64,000 nt of DNA from Gonapodya prolifera JEL478. Its lineage: Eukaryota > Monoblepharomycota > Monoblepharidomycetes > Monoblepharidales > Gonapodyaceae. A program made the translations under genes and the position numbers. Where the stretch lies: assembly GCA_001574975.1 (NCBI GenBank), contig KQ965754.1, forward strand, positions 111,103-175,102, written 5' to 3'. The notes below the pieces were generated by a model that was not told where the DNA came from, did no database searches, and worked only from the letters and a program-made list of their open reading frames with translations. The number at the start of each line of letters is the position of its first letter. Position 1 is the first letter of the stretch. Shown here piece by piece: positions 1 through 11,927 of the stretch.

Positions 1-3000
1 CCTTTCGCGATCGCCAGAGCGAAACGCCACCGCCGATCCCAAGAGATGTCGTTATATTCGTCAACAAGGTACTCAGAAAGAGACCCGTACGGGCACGATT
101 GTGTCACTACAAAAAAAAAACAATAAAAAAAAAACAGGAGGGTTTGAGTTTCAGAACAAGCGAGGATCAACTGACGCAAAGTACCTAAGGTTATACGCTC
201 AGCATCTTTCGTTACGCCGAATAGCCGCTGCAGGTGAGGGCTCTTCAAAACGTGGACTCTGTACGCTTCCGCCATGAACGTTTCGACGAGGTCCTTTGAG
301 ATTTTGCTGCAGGCCAATTGCTTCACAGTTACTGGCTCAGTTCCCCGGCGTGCGGACCACACTTCTGCCACGGGGCCGAAACCGACGTGCTCGAGAAGAA
401 CCAGCTCCTTCCAAGAAATCAAAAGGGACGCTTGGCGACGCTTCACAGGTGCCGTCTTTTGGAAGCCTTTCTGCTCGATGAAGATGTGCTGGGGGTTCTT
501 TTCGGCGTCGGATTTCCGAGATTGCGTCCGTGGAAGGCTGTTGCAGATAAATATTGATTAGGCAGATACAACAACTGAAATGCAGGGAAGTCGTCGCTCA
601 CTGAAGTGAATAGTTGGGTGGAGGGTCAGAATAGTCGAAAACTTCGCTTGGGAAAAGACCGCGAGCACCGGTTGAGAGATTGTGACTGAGAATGAAAAGC
701 TTAGATCGGTGCATGCTTCGATGTGAGATTGATACGACATACCCGTAGAAGAATTTTTCGTCGACCTTCGTCTCTATCCAAATCATATCACCCATATCGA
801 TTGGCATTGGCGAGCCCTTCGACGTAGACCCTGCCCTCTTAACACCATCAGGGATGGTAGAAAGAATGTAAAGTGGGAAGAAGCCCTTAGCGTTCGTAGT
901 AACGTTATAACTGCAACCAAATTGTTCGATCAAATCAGGAAGGGTTTTTTTTTCAAATCGTGCCACTCACCCAAACGCCCAGCCATCACTGAAAGTTCCA
1001 ACGACCCACAACGCGTCACCCTCGTGCACCGCTAACTCGTCGGAAAACGAAGGTCTGTGTGCATAGTTCGCTCTCTTCGTGTTCTCATTGAAGCTTCCCG
1101 TCACCATAAGTGGGAAAACCCCTTGGGTTCCGTTGGTAATATTCTTTCCGGAACCCCATCCATCTGTCCACACTTCTTCAACCACCACAGAATCGCCGAT
1201 GTCGACTTGGATTTCATCAGGTTTGTTGGGAAGGAACTGGTACGTTGCAGTGAACGAGAACTGATTCAGCGATCTGTTTGATGAGCGAAGGGGAGTCAGA
1301 GTCTTCGAGCTTGGTGGATCCGCAGGGCGAGCGGAAACGAGAGTGCTGGGTTTGGGCTCGACCTTCGCAATCGAACTGTCTTGGACCGCCACGAAAGAAA
1401 TAGACACGGTCGGGACCTCTGAGGGAACGGCCGCGACTGCTTTCTGGGCCGGTGCTTCGGAAGGCAAAGTTGGTTCTGTGGTAGTGGCATCCCCAGGTGC
1501 TTCTTCGATTTCTTCGTCATCACTTCCCTCCCCAGAGTCGTCTTCAAACAGCGCAACGATCGCTTGGATATCGTCCGCTCGTTGGGCACCAGATGCGTTC
1601 GCACCCTGTTTCACAGAATAAAGTGGTGTTAGAAGTGTATCGAGACGCTGGAAAGGTTGACACTCACAGTTCTTTTCTTTGTCGTTCGTCGGCGAACGGG
1701 AGAAGTCCAAGGGGCCGATGGTTTGGGTTCCGTTTCCACTGTTGCAATGCGCACTTCAGTAGCCGAGGGCTCCATAACGACATCAGAAGACGCTTCGGGG
1801 TGGGCACGATTTTGACCTCGAACGGAAACTGAATCCATGACGTCATCTCCCAATGCATCAAAACCAACACTACGATTGGGTGCTGCAACTGTGGTTGGGG
1901 ACTTCTCCACGCTCATCTCGGATGCTTCATCTCCAGAGGATTCGGACAAGTCCTCCCCCGCAAGGTCCATCGATTCCTTAAGCAAGCGCCACTTCGCTTG
2001 GGCGACTTCTGAGCCAGCTTTCGCAAGGGATTGGTACATCGCGAGAGCGAGGGTTGGACTCCGTTTGTAACCAAAGCCGTGTTCGAGGTATCGTGCGAAC
2101 AGAAGCTGTGCTTCCACATCGCCGGTTTGAACAGCAGCAAGAGACCATGCAAACGCTTGTTTGGGATTCTTCACGATGTTCGGTGCGGTACCCGTCTCAT
2201 AGAGATACGCAAGCTCCAGCATGGCGTCCACATCTTGCTCCTGCAACGCCAAACGTTTGAGCTCCTCGGGGTTTGTGCACAATTGGAGCCCAACTCGGCG
2301 CCTCGAGCTGGCTGACTTTAGGGAGATCGATTTTGAAATAGAACGCGAAAGAAGGTCAACGATTTCGGTGTGAGCAAGCATTCGCGCCAAATCGAGTGCC
2401 GTTTCGCCATTGACTTCGAGATCGATCTTGGCGCCACCTGAAATGTGTACCAAAGGTTGTTAGAAAGTTGGCGAAATCTGCATTGCAACGGCCCTCTTAC
2501 CTTCGATAAGAATTTCAACCGCCTCTACACTGCCCATGCTCACGGCAATCATAAGAGCTGTACGACCATCCTTTGTGAGAGCGTCGATCAATCCCTCGGG
2601 CTGGGTCTCAAATGACTTGGCAATTTCGCCAAAGTCCTCGTTTCCCTCTGCAATATCGGCCGCGGCTTCCAGAATTGCCCTAAGCCCGGCGAAGTCCATA
2701 GCTTCCACCGCTTCGTGGACAGGGAGATACCCGCTCTCGTTGTACCGAAGGACCATGCCGACCCACTGCATACGCTCCTTGCGTTCCTCGACGAGTTCGA
2801 GCTTCGTGCGCTCCAGCTCGTTCTCGAGCTGCTGTATCCGTTGCATAAGGGGGTCCACATTGCCTTGGAAGTCGTAGTACACAAAGTCGGCTTTCCCGTG
2901 GCACACTTGTGCTCCGCCGGCGTTGTAGACGAGTACAGACACCGAGCCTGGTACTAGGGCAGGTGGTGCGACTACGGAAAGCGACGATTCCGTTCGCTGG

Positions 3001-4628
3001 AGTATGAGATGGGTGGGAATTATGACGGAACCGAAGTGTACGATTGGGTCGTCTGCATAAAGATGAAGGCAGGAATGTTTGGGTTGACATCACGGAAAGT
3101 TACAAACACTTTGTCGTGCTCACCACTGAATCCACTTCCTTCAATCGTGACCAACGTTCCGCCATCACATGGGCCCCGAGCAGGCTTGATGCGTCCAACC
3201 ACGCCGTTCTGCACTACTGCAGCGAAGGTTTGCCAAACTTGCCCTGTTTTTGGACTCATTCAATGAGGGAACATGGGCATTGTGGAGCTCAAACTTACTG
3301 TTAACCATTTCCACCGCCACGTCATCAGTTCTTTGTGCCTCGTTGACACTTAGAGCAACTGTGGTTGTTGGCAATCCAGCAAGACCCCAGGACGGATCCA
3401 TCATTTGAGGGAACGACGGGGCAGCCATTTGCAGCAACTGAGGGTCGCCGAGAGTAACATTTGTCAGGGTCGGTACCCCCAACCTTGCAGCATTCGGGTC
3501 GACGTTGAGGAGGGGAATAAAGGTGGATGAACCGTCGCTTGCTCCAGAGCGAATCTAATCGCGATGCATCAGGAAGAAGTGGGATGAAATCGTAGAATAT
3601 TTTCACTCACTTGGTTTGCAAAGTCACGAAGTGTGGCTTCGGACATACTTTCGGGGCTTTGCATGCTGTCTGGTGATTGGAGAATTGTAGGTTCCGATCC
3701 AAGACGCATATCCGTGCTCAGTGGACGCGATGAGGAGCCAGGGCTGGGTTTGGAACTTCGTCCCAGGGGAGGAGACAGTGTGTATGGCGCAGACATGGAA
3801 GACGCACGTGTGATGCTTTCCTCCTTGATCTTGGGGTTGCGGTTGAACGTTCCTGGGTTACGCTCCGTTTTCACATCGACGTAGTGTGTCTCAGCGAGAA
3901 GGTATGCAGGACCGCCATTGTCCGACGACACCATCCGAATGCGAAACTTCCAAAACCGCGCGTCGGCACTCCGATTGCCGTGGCGCTCCCAGCGCGGAAA
4001 CGCCTCGATCTCAATCCGACAACCGAGTCCGTGATTCTGCGTGAAGAGAGTGAGCGTTCCAGCTCTCGGAGGTAAAATCCCCGTGTATTCCGACGGCATT
4101 CGGAGAATCGTCCACATGTGTGCATGTTGCGGAGGGTTGTTTGTGTTGGGTGCTATCTGGTACCTCCGTTTCGCTTGCTCTGTCTCTGGTGATGATTTAT
4201 GATGCAAAGAGATCTTTTTCGCACGATTTAGTTCCGGGTGGGTAAACTCCAATGCAAACACTCACTTCTATGACCCCATGCGGTGCAAGCGTCACGTCGC
4301 TCCACTCGGTTTCAAACGACAGTGGCTTCGAAGTTTCCTTCGTTTTCTTCCAGACCATTGCCCTTTGAGAGAGCGCGGAGCGTTGCAGAACAGCAGCGGG
4401 AACAGTTCAAGTATGGAGCAGACTCTCGTACACGGTGGGGCTCCGAACTCACTCGTCCGCGGAAAGCTCGATAGGTTGTCCGTCCTTGGAAAGGTCGAAT
4501 ATTCGGGCTGGCTGGGCAGACTGGGGAACGGCCGGTGTTGGTGCTCTATGCTGGAGGGTCCCAAACTGGAAAGGGACGGCTGGAATTCCCGGCTGGGCAA
4601 ACGAAGGATGGAGAAAGATTTGGTCCAT
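1..4628 (-). CDS. Multidomain TIG-ankyrin-Sel1-triple SH3-protein kinase, 3' part beyond the window
   Basis: Start chosen at ATG 4628 (MDQIFLHPSF). Its exon ends at a GTGAGT donor, and the next exons stay in frame to the left edge. About 1,300 residues are visible. Order, with rough positions: a Pro/Ser-rich start and an unrecognised domain rich in Trp and Arg (60-230); a disordered Ser/Pro stretch; an IPT/TIG fold (about 375-475, RIKPARGPCDGGTLVTI); a short coiled coil; two ankyrin repeats (570-650, DGRTALMIAVSMGS); Sel1-like repeats (665-760); an acidic linker; three SH3 domains (about 985-1165; DGWGSG, DGWAFG and GARGLFPSEV signatures); then a kinase N-lobe. The kinase shows a glycine loop (HVGFGPVAEVW), the VTVKQL lysine and a hinge (CPYGSLSEYL), most like TKL kinases. 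TIG followed by ankyrin is known from Mga2/Spt23 and CAMTA factors; fusion to SH3 domains and a kinase is not an arrangement I know. The catalytic loop lies outside the window. Function unknown, presumably signalling. Confidence 0.8.
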
Positions 4629-5089
4629 CCTTCGACTGCTGGTGCGAAAGGAATCGATGCGTGTGGGGGAAGTTGAACGATTCGTTGGGAACAGGGAATC
4701 ACCAGTTGAGGAACCGTTCCCGCTTGAGCAGCACCCGAACAGTTCAACACCCTCTCTTCATTTCGAGAATTCGGGAAAGAGACCACCAGCAGGCATCGAT
4801 TTTCAATGGAGATAAATATATTACTCATATACTTGAGACATTATTTGACCACTCATATTTTGGGTGGGGCGTCGCCACTTGGAGACCACTGTGGCCCCAT
4901 TCGCCTCAGCACACGGGAATGAAGCCCATAAAAGCACCGCCAAGTGCAAAATACCGACATGGTTCCACGGCTTCTCGAGATATTCGTGAGCTCAGTGTGC
5001 GTGTCCATATTTCTTGATATAAATTTTTCGAATCTAAAGTACGCGCTTTTATTATTATTATCTCTGACCACATGTGATGGCAAGCGGGG
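4629..5089. other. Intergenic, kinase 5' leader and MCT 3' end
   Basis: There is no convincing gene. The stretch lies upstream of the multidomain kinase start and downstream of the transporter stop. The frame ahead of the kinase ATG stays open for about 40 codons but has no upstream ATG before a stop, so I leave it as leader. Confidence 0.5.
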
Positions 5090-6861
5090 TCACTGCTTCG
5101 ATGTCCGCCTTCCCCTGGTCACATAAAGCAGAATCGCCATGACCACCCTCACTACTTGCATGGCGCCAGAAAAAACAATAACCCAGGTCCAGTTTGTGGA
5201 AATCCTGGCACCGTCCGGTCCAAACACTGAGGCGCGATCAGCGAGCGCTCCAAGAACAGGCCCTGCAACTAATAGACCGGGCGCGTACCACCCATACGTC
5301 CTGGTGGGGGGTCGTGCTCAGTTATTCCGTTGGGACATGAGTCACCTCTCCTGCATGATTAGAACCACTTACATCGCCATTTTCGTCGCTGTGTTCACAG
5401 TGCCATGTACGTGAACCATTAAAGTCTGAGTGAGGACAATTTGGGGTCCCGAAACAAGTCCCAGAACAGCGGCCGACAAGGCAATCATTTCCGGACTATG
5501 CGCCAGGAGATCTATTTCGTCATAAGAATTGGAGTAGTAAACATTGGAAGGAATCAAAAAATGATTGGAACTCACAAAGTGGTACATAAGCGAGTGTGCA
5601 TAAAGATGCTGTTATTCGTTGGGAAACATGAATTGATTTGGAAAAATCTCAGAAAACCACCAATACGTCACTCACTGATCAAAATCAGCAACTGATATAT
5701 CGGAAGACGTCTTATCAGAAATCCTGCAGAAAGTTGGCCGACTAGAACAGTGACGTTGAGTAGGATAAGGCAGGTCGCGCCACTGATGACAGGGTTGCCA
5801 TTGGGCGCCGCATCTTTCACTTGTTGCGGGATGAAGAGGTACGGGGTGGTGAAAATACTTGGAGAGCTGAACGCCATGGCTGACAGCATCCAATATGACG
5901 GGTTCTTGAACACTGTGAGGTCCAACATAGGGGCTCGCGGTTTTGGCTTTGTGCCCGAAGGTCCCTTCGGACGTGGGCGTGTTCGGACAATCATTGCATT
6001 GCCGAGCGAGAAAACGCCGCCAATAAGGCCAACAACACGCCAGGCTGTTCTCCAGCCAAGTTTATCGAGAAGAAGCTGTGTGATAGGTGAGAGAACAAGA
6101 CCACCAACACCCATGCCTTTGTTATCAGTGGAATTATATCAACAATATGTCGAAGTTTTAGAGGGCATCCAGCGACGAACCTGATACACCCAGCGCAGTG
6201 GCAAGGCCCAATCGCTTGGTGAACCACTGCGAAGGGATTGCAATAGCCGGCGCGAGCACGAATGAAAATCCCAGTCCCGCCACGAGCGCACCAACAAAAA
6301 GCTGCGAAGACGAGTCTCCATCCGCAGTGGACGCAATCATCTGTCCCGCAATTACAAGAACTGAACCAGCGGCCATGACTGTCCGGAAACCGATGCGGTC
6401 CGCAATAGCTCCAGCAAGGGGAGCAAACAGGTCGGAGCACACTGTCATCAGCGTTGCCACGAACGACAGTGCACCGTTGGCGATTCCCGTGAACGTGGCA
6501 TTGTCGACGAAGTACTGAATGAAAATGCCAAACGAGTTTTGCATTCCTATGCACCAAAAGTAGGCTACGAGCGCAATCTTAGACAATTTCACCCTCCAAA
6601 AGCAATGTCGACTAGTTATGACGTACCTGCAAACATAGCGAAAACGTTGACCCATCCATAACCCCCTTCGACGTGATTTTTTTCATCAGTTCCAGTGTTC
6701 TCCATTTCCTCACGATTCTCATCTTCTTCGACCGAGATCTTCTTGTCATCTAATGAGCACTCGGATGCTACACCAAGGTTCTCTTGTTGTCTAACAACAT
6801 CGGGTTGAAGTGGGAGCGGCAGATGTATGAGCGTCTCATCAACAGGGTGCAGTTCGGACAT
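5090..6861 (-). CDS. MFS monocarboxylate-transporter-like protein (MCH/MCT type)
   Basis: A 12-helix major facilitator of the monocarboxylate porter family. The start ATG at 6861 opens a charged cytosolic tail of about 65 residues, ending at the family signature GGYGWVNVFAMF, which begins helix 1. Later exons carry the usual short MCT loops: NSFGIFIQYF, the helix 4-5 pair around ALVAGLGFSFVLAPAIAIPSQWFTKRLGLA, GVGGLVLSPITQLLLDKLGWR, and a central loop with RTRPRPKGPSG. The last exon ends LLYVTRGRRTSKQ at stop 5090. At least four introns interrupt it. Fungal MCH-type proteins sit in plasma or vacuolar membranes, and several have no proven monocarboxylate transport, so the substrate is open. 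No break was seen. Confidence 0.85.
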
Positions 6862-7101
6862 CGAACAAAGTGGCTCCTCCCAGGAAACGCAGCTCTGTGG
6901 TCCAACCTTGGTTTTCTTCGTTCGTCGCTCGGTTCTTTGGTTCCGCTGGCCCGGCAGAAGAACGGCTAAAAGGTCGTATTTGACCGTACCACTCCGTTCA
7001 GCGCCCGCCCACTCGGCTGTTCACCGGAAACTCTTTTGAGAATTACTTTGACGTAATAAATTATCAAGCAATAAGGAATCTTTGATGTTCGACTGAATTA
7101 T

Positions 7102-9558
7102 TTAAGATAGCTCACCGATGGAACTATCACTGTCATCACCGTCCTCTGTAACGAGTTTTTCCTTCTTCGCACGCTTAGCTTTTTTCGCCTCCCGCTCTTC
7201 CCGTTGTAGCTCCTCCCACTCGTTCTCATCACCGCTCGATCCATCATCCTTCGATTCCGAGGTTGCACGTCCTTTTGTCTTCCCATCACCTCCATTGGCT
7301 CGTGCCTTCGCAATGGCTTCTCTTTTCCTGCCCTTTTTCTCTCGTCTTTCTTTTCTTCGCTCCTTCCGCTCCTTCTGGAGAGACCATGCCCCGCCAGGTT
7401 TGGGGTGAGCATTCTTGGCAGACGGTTTACCAGTACAACCCGACGACGAGACCGCACTGGCAGAGGCTACTGAGGCTTTTGTCCTTTCTTCGAGCTTCTT
7501 TTGGCGAGCCTTTTCTCGAACAGGATCACCGTAAGCGAGTGAAGACAAACGGAGGTTACTGAAAGGTGGTTGGAAGGACCCGCTCGATTTCATTGGCAGG
7601 CCAGACATTTTGGGGAACTGTGAGAGACAATAATCAATATGACAACTGACGGCTATACTAAGAGCTCCATTGCCCTCTCACCTTCAGCAAGCCCCAAGCT
7701 TTCGCCATGTCCACAACCTCGACGTCTTTCAACCGGAAAATATAGCTCAACTGGTGTTCCGAATAAGCTCGGCACCAAGCCACGAATGCTCTTTGGCCCG
7801 CCTCGTGTACCGCACGGTCCGTCGTGGCCACTCTCGCAAAGATACCCCCAAGTTCATCACGAAGTTTCGCAAACGAGCTCGGCTGGAAACAAACCCTTCG
7901 CACGGGAACTTTACGCACACCAAGGAATTCGGAATATGCGTCTTCTGCCTCTGCGAGAAACACTGCAGCCCTCCCTTGACGACCCTGCCTGCCTGCTCTC
8001 CCACACCGATGGGCAAATTGTGCGGGATCCATAGGCGGATCTAGTTGCGCAACAGCATCAACCGAAGGAATATCAAGCCCGCGAGCGGCGACGTCGGTGG
8101 CCACAAGGAGCGCCGGAGCAGGCGCGAGGGTGAATTGTGAGAGAGTTCGCGTGCGGCCAGAATGGGGCATTCGACCGTGAAGAAAGTGGAGGGAGAAACT
8201 CGAAAGCTGCGGTACTTTTGCGAGCACATGACGAAGGAAGTCAACGTGGGCACATGTTGAGAGGTAAAGAATCGACTTTTGAGGTGGAGGTGGCGGTGGC
8301 GGTGGTGAGGTGGGAGACGTCACAGAGGTTTCATCCGTAGTTCCGTCTTGCTGTTGATCTTCCCATTCCGATATGCACCCTTCGGAGAGCCATCTCACTA
8401 CTGCTGCCATCCTATCCGCATGTTCCGCCCTGACCCACATGACGTCGAGCTCTGCCGGCGTTTTGCGTTCTCCTTGGGCGTCCGCAACTTTGACCACAAC
8501 CCGAGCCGGGTTGCGTAGGCCTGTTCGCGAAAGCTCTGTGAGCGCGTCTGTGACAGTGGCGGAAAAGAGACCCGTTCGTCGCTGCTTGGGGAGCCGGGCG
8601 AGGATTTTGGCCAGGGTAGACGAGAAACCCAGAGAAAGAAGCCTTATGATGGCTTCGGTTTTAATGGTCCATCCCACAGGTCACGCGACGAAACGAATTA
8701 TTCACCTGTCGGCTTCGTCCATCACGAGTACTTCGAGTTCCCCAAGTTTCAGAATTTCGTTCTTCCCATTCCTCTCCAAAATGTCATCCAATCTCCCCGG
8801 AGTGGCAACGATGATGTTGGTACCTTCCTCTCGCAGCAACGCCAAGTCTTGGTCCACGGGGCGATGCCCACCGGTGAGGAGGAACGACGTGAGTTTGGGG
8901 AGATTTTCGTGGGACTCGAGGTGGCGGAGAAAAGGCGTAAGGACGGTAAATGTTTGCGAGGCGAGTTCTCTGAAAACAACACAATTCCAAGAGAGTTGGT
9001 ATTAGTTTGACGTATTTGATTCCGCTAGAGTTGCCCTTCTTTTGTGTTTATGATGATTGGCGCAGAGCTGGTATGGCCCACTAAACTCACCTAGTAGGAG
9101 ATATAATGATGGCGCCCACTTCGTTCCTAGAGAGCGGTTGCTCTCTCCTCAACAACATCTCGAGTATTGGGACCACAAAAGCGAGAGTCTTCCCTGAGCC
9201 CGTGACCGCCTATCACAGAACTCTAATGAGACGTCGAAGCCACGTTTAGTTGTAACTCCTTATCTTCACCTCCACTATGACGTCCTTCCGTTTGAGAAAG
9301 AGCGGTATGGTTGCAGCTTGCACTGGGGTCATTTGAGTGAAGCCGAGTAGGGCAAGGGTCTCCAGTCTGGGCGACAATCACTGTTACAACTCGTAGTTCG
9401 TAGAAGCCGATGATTCGTTGGACTTACACAGGTTGGGAAAGTCCACATGGGTCCTTGAACTCTGTCCACTCTCCACTTTCTGCCACGCGCGCTCGTTTGG
9501 CATCGGGTCCATGATGCACACTTTTCTTGCTCGTGGACTCTTCTCGCGGTCTCTTCAT
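7102..9558 (-). CDS. SPB4: DEAD-box RNA helicase Spb4 (DDX55), 60S ribosome assembly
   Basis: ATP-dependent RNA helicase of early nucleolar pre-60S particles. Visible motifs in order: motif [12 protein letters not shown] and motif Ia IISPTR (about 9,110-9,210), DEAD box VLVMDEADR (split by an intron near 8,690), SAT (FSATV), motif [13 protein letters not shown], and motif [12 protein letters not shown]. The Spb4 signature follows: [20 protein letters not shown], spliced to [11 protein letters not shown] across an intron with perfect borders (about 7,594-7,657). The C-terminal tail is basic and coiled ([11 protein letters not shown]), as in Spb4. A run of about eight prolines sits in the linker before the helicase C lobe (near 8,285). 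Start ATG 9558 is preferred over an in-frame upstream ATG at 9642, which would almost reach the divergent EBP2 start. The gene shares an 87-bp promoter with EBP2. Confidence 0.92.
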
Positions 9559-9645
9559 GGGTTGGGTACTGAAGTGTGGGGGTTTGAAAGCTGGAGGCCT
9601 GTGCTGAAAAGAGAAACTCAAACCAAACCCCAACCCAACCACAAA
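9559..9645. promoter_or_regulatory. Compact bidirectional promoter, SPB4/EBP2
   Basis: Only 87 bp separate the two divergent start codons. The stretch contains an 8-bp inverted repeat, GGGGTTTG at 9579-9586 and CAAACCCC at 9624-9631, plus a second CAAACC just before it. A pyrimidine-poor, A/C-rich tract precedes the EBP2 ATG. The regulatory role is inferred from the spacing and the shared pathway. Confidence 0.5.
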
Positions 9646-11042
9646 ATGGGTAAAAAGAAGGGCACCAAATCGCGCAAAGACGATGCCGACGTAGAAGGAG
9701 ACTCGGAGTTTGCGGACATTGAAGCCTTCATAGCGGCCCAGGATGCCGCTCCCGGGCTCAAGGGTGGATCGGGAAAGAAGAAGAGTAAAGTGAAGTCCGG
9801 GCGGGACGAGGTAGAAGACGAGGCCGAGACTCTTCAGCAGAAGGAAGAGGCGAGACTTGCGAGGGAGCTGGAGGAGGAGAAAAGGGCCATGGCGCGGGTT
9901 GCAGCGGAGGAAGCGGAGAGTGGACTCGTTCAGGACGAAGGGACGAGCCAGAGAGCTCCTCGTAGGGTACCAATCAACAGTACGGTAAGTTTTAGTGCTC
10001 TACGCTTGATGCAGTGGGTCAGAGCCTCGAGGAACGGCGAACTGAGTGAGATCCTTGAATGAAAGACGCTGCAATGGCCGGTGTTCTGCTTTCGAGTCAT
10101 GAGATCACTTTTAAATTGACAAATGTTGCTTTTTTTTCTCAGGCCGCTCTCACCGCTCGCTTGGCCTCCATCCGCCTTCCACCCACCATATCCTTCATCG
10201 AAACCCTCGCCCTCACCCATCCCACACCGCTGGACCTCGCCCCCGAAGCCGCCTCGGATGATTTACGTCGCGAACTTGCCTTCTACGACCAAGCCCTGCA
10301 CGCCGCCGTGAAAGGGCTGGAGCAACTTCGCCAGCTCGGGGTCCCGACAACACGCCCCGTGGACTACTTTGCCGAAATGGTCAAGGCCGACGCGCACATG
10401 CTTAAAGTGAAGCAGCGGATCGCGGAGGAGACGACCAATATCAAGAAGAGCGAGGAGGCCAAGAAGCAGCGAGAGCAGAAGAGGTTGGGTAAGAAGGTCC
10501 AGCAGCAGAGGGAGCAGGAGAAGAGGGAGGCCAAGGCGCGGGATGTCGAGAAGCTGAAGCAGCTTAAACGGAAGCGAGGCGGTGGGGTGGAGGAAGAGAG
10601 CTCTGGTGGTGGTGGCGATGACTTTGGTGTCACGGCCGACGCAGATATGGACGATGAGTCTGGCCCGGCGAGGAAGAAGACTCGGGGAGAAGGAGGCACT
10701 CAACCGCCACGAGGGCCGTCATTGGCTCACTCGAAGCGTGCGCTGAGTAAGCACGCCAAGTATTCGGGCAAAACGGGCGGACCGAAGCATGGATCTGGAC
10801 GGTTCGAGAAGCAAAAGAGGGGTGCTGGCGGATTTGGTGAAGATGATGGTGGCAAGAATAAGGGCAATATGTCTCGCGGACCTCAGAAATTCAAGGGGAA
10901 ACCAGGCACTTTCAATGTTCGGAAGATGAAAGAAGGGTTCGATGGGAACAAGGGTAAAAATCGTGGGAAACCTTCTGGTGGATCGAAGAGACCGGGGAAG
11001 GACGCTAGGGCGAAATTCAGGCGGACCCCTGGAAAGAAATAG
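9646..11042 (+). CDS. EBP2: rRNA-processing protein Ebp2
   Basis: Nucleolar 60S assembly factor needed for 27S pre-rRNA processing. Exon 1 is 9646-9984 and exon 2 is 10143-11042, joined as PINST-AALTARLASIRLPP across a GTAAGT...CAG intron. The N-terminal third is acidic and charged. The conserved Ebp2 core lies in exon 2: a helical segment ending DDLRRELAFYDQALHAAVKG, then RPVDYFAEMVKADAHMLKVK, then long Lys/Arg/Glu-rich helices. The tail (KFKGKPGTFNVRK ... PGKDARAKFRR) is the family's basic C-terminus. It shares a short divergent promoter with SPB4, another pre-60S factor, which suggests co-expression. No defects were seen. Confidence 0.92.
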
Positions 11043-11927
11043 CAGCATTCGTTGTGTACTGCATAATTTGAACGACTGTCATTTTGAAAATGTTCATTCA
11101 TGAGCTTGATGGAGATCGCTTTGCACGTCCGAACAAGGTTGTTTTTCCAATGAAGCAACATGTCAGCCTGCATGCTTTCTGGCGTTTGTGTCAATGTCAA
11201 CATCTAACTGTCATGGACTTTACGAGATAGTTCCACACGACGGTCGAGTGGAAATATGAACGGGTTGAATAAGAACGTTAAAGTGGAGGAATTGTTCTAA
11301 GTGCACCTGTTTCCTGAACGGAGCAGTGAACAGATCTTTTTCGTTGTTTTGTTTTTTGGGGCCGACACGGAATATCATGCTCCGACGAACAGAAGCAATC
11401 TTTTCCGTCTTGGCATTCTTGGCACACGTGACACGTGCAACTGACACACTTGAGTGATTCTGGTGTCTGCATAGGAGACCTTAGTGTGTGTCCGTCCCAG
11501 GGGTGCTCTGTTTCGATACAAAGTCTTCTCTCTTGTGAAATAGCCCGAGCACTGCCCGAGCCCCCGAAATGAACGGAAGCTATCGATTTCTTTATGCCAC
11601 ACCTGAAATCCGAAAAGACGTTTCGGACCGGGTGCACTTATATCAGCGCGTGCGGTGCTGCGTGAGAACGATGTGCTGTACTCTCAATAAAAGGCTGCTT
11701 TACATTGCGTCCGACCGCACTTGGTGGACCCTTGTGTGACATTTCGATAAGAAGCGGGCGGCGTAGCTCATTTATGCAGCATGAAGATTCAAAGCAAAGT
11801 GGGATCCCTTTTTTTTTTGTAGGCACTTTCTGACCACAGTACTTGACGACAACTGACAACCGGACTGCACATCCTCGGTGGGCACTCTCAGCATTGATTG
11901 AGTACGCGAGACGACGGTGAAAGAAGG
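11043..11927. other. Intergenic between EBP2 and the Angel-like gene
   Basis: It holds the EBP2 3' end and the upstream region of the Angel-like gene. The only coding candidate is a small cysteine-rich frame on the minus strand, listed separately. A T-rich run occurs near 11,810. Confidence 0.4.
11278..11472 (-). CDS. Possible 64-residue cysteine-rich small protein
   Basis: ATG 11472 to TAA 11278. The first half packs cysteines with a CxxCxCxxCxxC spacing followed by CxxxxxCxC (CVSCTCHVCQECQDGKDCFC), then CRP and a basic stretch (KTKQRKR). The spacing resembles metallothionein-like or other metal-binding peptides. The frame is open upstream of the ATG as well, and no intron signals or homology support it. 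Chance is a real alternative. Confidence 0.25.
   Translation of the reverse strand: MQTPESLKCVSCTCHVCQECQDGKDCFCSSEHDIPCRPQKTKQRKRSVHCSVQETGALRTIPPL

Noticed and set aside
274-561. A plus-strand open frame near the left edge
   Set aside because: The minus strand here encodes a kinase N-lobe in one continuous frame with matching introns; the plus frame is its shadow.
1-4628. Two separate genes (TIG-ankyrin-Sel1 and SH3-kinase)
   Set aside because: The exon frames join through a normal intron between KKRT and GANASGAQ, and I see no stop, start or promoter-like gap between them.
11898-11927. An upstream, non-ATG start for the Angel-like gene
   Set aside because: It would need a TTG start; the first ATG in frame is 11928.
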